From contig JAUXGY010000091.1 of NCBI GenBank assembly GCA_030621805.1, positions 1 through 6,795 on the forward strand: a DNA stretch of 6,795 nt. Reading direction: 5' to 3'. The notes under the pieces are model-generated. The model made no database searches. It had not been told where the DNA came from and worked only from the letters and a program-made list of their open reading frames with translations. The first letter of the stretch is position 1, and every line of letters begins with the position of its first letter. The stretch is from Kiritimatiellales bacterium. Lineage in GTDB: Bacteria; Verrucomicrobiota; Kiritimatiellia; Kiritimatiellales; Pontiellaceae. The position numbers and the translations under genes are program-made. Positions 6,081 to 6,795 of this stretch are shown here, piece after piece.

Positions 6081-6795
6081 ACAAAACGAAAAGCCCTCCA
6101 AATCAATCGACATCGCATGGCTGGACAAGCATGAGGAGCGGATCAGGCACAGCTTTAATCTCAATGGCTATGTTTATCTGCCCGGTTTTGTTGGTGCTGA
6201 CGATCTGGAAAAAATTGTTCAGGAGAAGGATCGCTATGTACGCGATGTGGTCCCCAACCAGCCCACGTCCGAAGTGTATTATGAAATCAAAGAACGTCCG
6301 GATACCCTGAAGCAGATTCAGCAAATGTATCGGTACGATGACTTCTTCCGCGATCTGATGATTGACAGTCCATGGCAACGGCTGGCGGAAGTATGCCTGG
6401 GCCAGGCCGCCGATGCAAAAAACATGCAGCACTTCAATAAACCGCCCGGCATTGGTCAGGGAACACCTCCACACCAGGATGGATATTATTTTCACCTGAA
6501 ACCCAATCACGCAATTACCATGTGGATGGCGCTGGAGGATGTGGAACCCGAACAGGGTTGCGTGAACTATGTTCAAGGGTCGCACCGCTACGGCATGCGC
6601 GCGCACGGTCGTACGGGCACGCTGGGATTCTCTCAGGGCATTCTTGATTTTGGTTGCGAACATGACCTCCGGCAGGCCATGGCATTCCCCTGCCGTGCCG
6701 GCGATTTGATTGCACATCATTCGCTCATGATTCATTGGGCCGGGGCCAACACCACCAGCGATCGTTCACGCCAGGCCCTGGGCTGGATTTATTAT
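6073..6795 (+). CDS. Phytanoyl-CoA dioxygenase (PhyH)-like Fe(II)/2-oxoglutarate oxygenase, 3' end outside window
   Basis: The frame starting at ATG 6073 stays open to the window edge, giving 241 residues of an incomplete protein. After an N-terminal stretch typical of the family ('FNLNGYVYLPGFV', 28-40), the metal-binding HxD motif is 'PPHQDGYYFHL', with His134 and Asp136. 'MWMALEDVEPEQGCVNYVQGSH' spans 150-171, the usual PhyH core. The distal metal ligand is His221 in 'MIHWAGANTTSDRSRQALGW', with Arg231 or Arg233 placed to bind 2-oxoglutarate. All catalytic elements are therefore present in the visible part, and only the C-terminal end is cut off. There is no signal peptide, so it is probably cytoplasmic. 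PhyH enzymes hydroxylate or demethylate very diverse small molecules, and no standard sialic acid step needs one. Its overlap with the preceding gene places it in the same operon, so I infer a role on a modified sugar or a pathway intermediate, but the substrate is unknown. Confidence 0.85.
   Translation, partial: MSEQNEKPSKSIDIAWLDKHEERIRHSFNLNGYVYLPGFVGADDLEKIVQEKDRYVRDVVPNQPTSEVYYEIKERPDTLKQIQQMYRYDDFFRDLMIDSPWQRLAEVCLGQAADAKNMQHFNKPPGIGQGTPPHQDGYYFHLKPNHAITMWMALEDVEPEQGCVNYVQGSHRYGMRAHGRTGTLGFSQGILDFGCEHDLRQAMAFPCRAGDLIAHHSLMIHWAGANTTSDRSRQALGWIYY

Noticed and set aside
1..6795. CRISPR arrays, tRNA or rRNA genes, insertion sequences, attachment sites
   Set aside because: No spaced direct repeats, cloverleaf sequences, transposase-like proteins or terminal inverted repeats were seen. 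Almost all of the window is occupied by the six genes.

Overview
The window reads as one co-directional (+ strand) sialic acid catabolic locus from a Gram-negative bacterium. I infer the Planctomycetota/Verrucomicrobiota/Kiritimatiellota/Lentisphaerota group. The reasons are the kelch-mutarotase/SSS transporter fusion, the eukaryote-like neuraminate lyase, the PIG-L and PhyH accessory enzymes, and a regulator tail resembling the GntR/LacI-type sensors common in those phyla. This placement comes from recalled family resemblance, not from a search.

Layout. Bases 1-300 hold the last 99 codons of a LacI/GalR-type sensor domain, probably the pathway regulator. Bases 301-434 are the only real intergenic space. 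They contain two inverted repeats that could be operators, a -10-like hexamer, a GGTT triplication and a small leader hairpin just before the ribosome binding site of the next gene. Then come a 912-aa secreted/membrane fusion of a NanM-like six-bladed kelch mutarotase with a 13-helix sodium:solute symporter (435-3173), N-acetylneuraminate lyase (3186-4082), N-acylglucosamine 2-epimerase (4096-5262), a PIG-L/LmbE-type de-N-acetylase (5268-6080), and the first 241 codons of a phytanoyl-CoA dioxygenase-like Fe(II)/2-oxoglutarate enzyme (6073 to the window edge). Gene gaps are 12, 13 and 5 bp, then an 8-bp overlap, so these five genes look like one operon.

How they could work together. The periplasmic kelch domain would convert alpha-sialic acid to the beta anomer. 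The attached symporter would import it with sodium. NanA would split it into ManNAc and pyruvate, and the epimerase would turn ManNAc into GlcNAc. No kinase is present in the window, so the PIG-L protein may remove the acetyl group from free GlcNAc or a related sugar before phosphorylation. The dioxygenase has no obvious step in the standard pathway and may act on a modified substrate.

The most interesting points are the single-polypeptide mutarotase-transporter, with the NanM catalytic Glu/Arg pair intact at the circularly permuted position, the two unannotated-role enzymes in a sialate operon, and a neuraminate lyase whose active-site loop is one residue short and carries an Asn at a normally Thr position.
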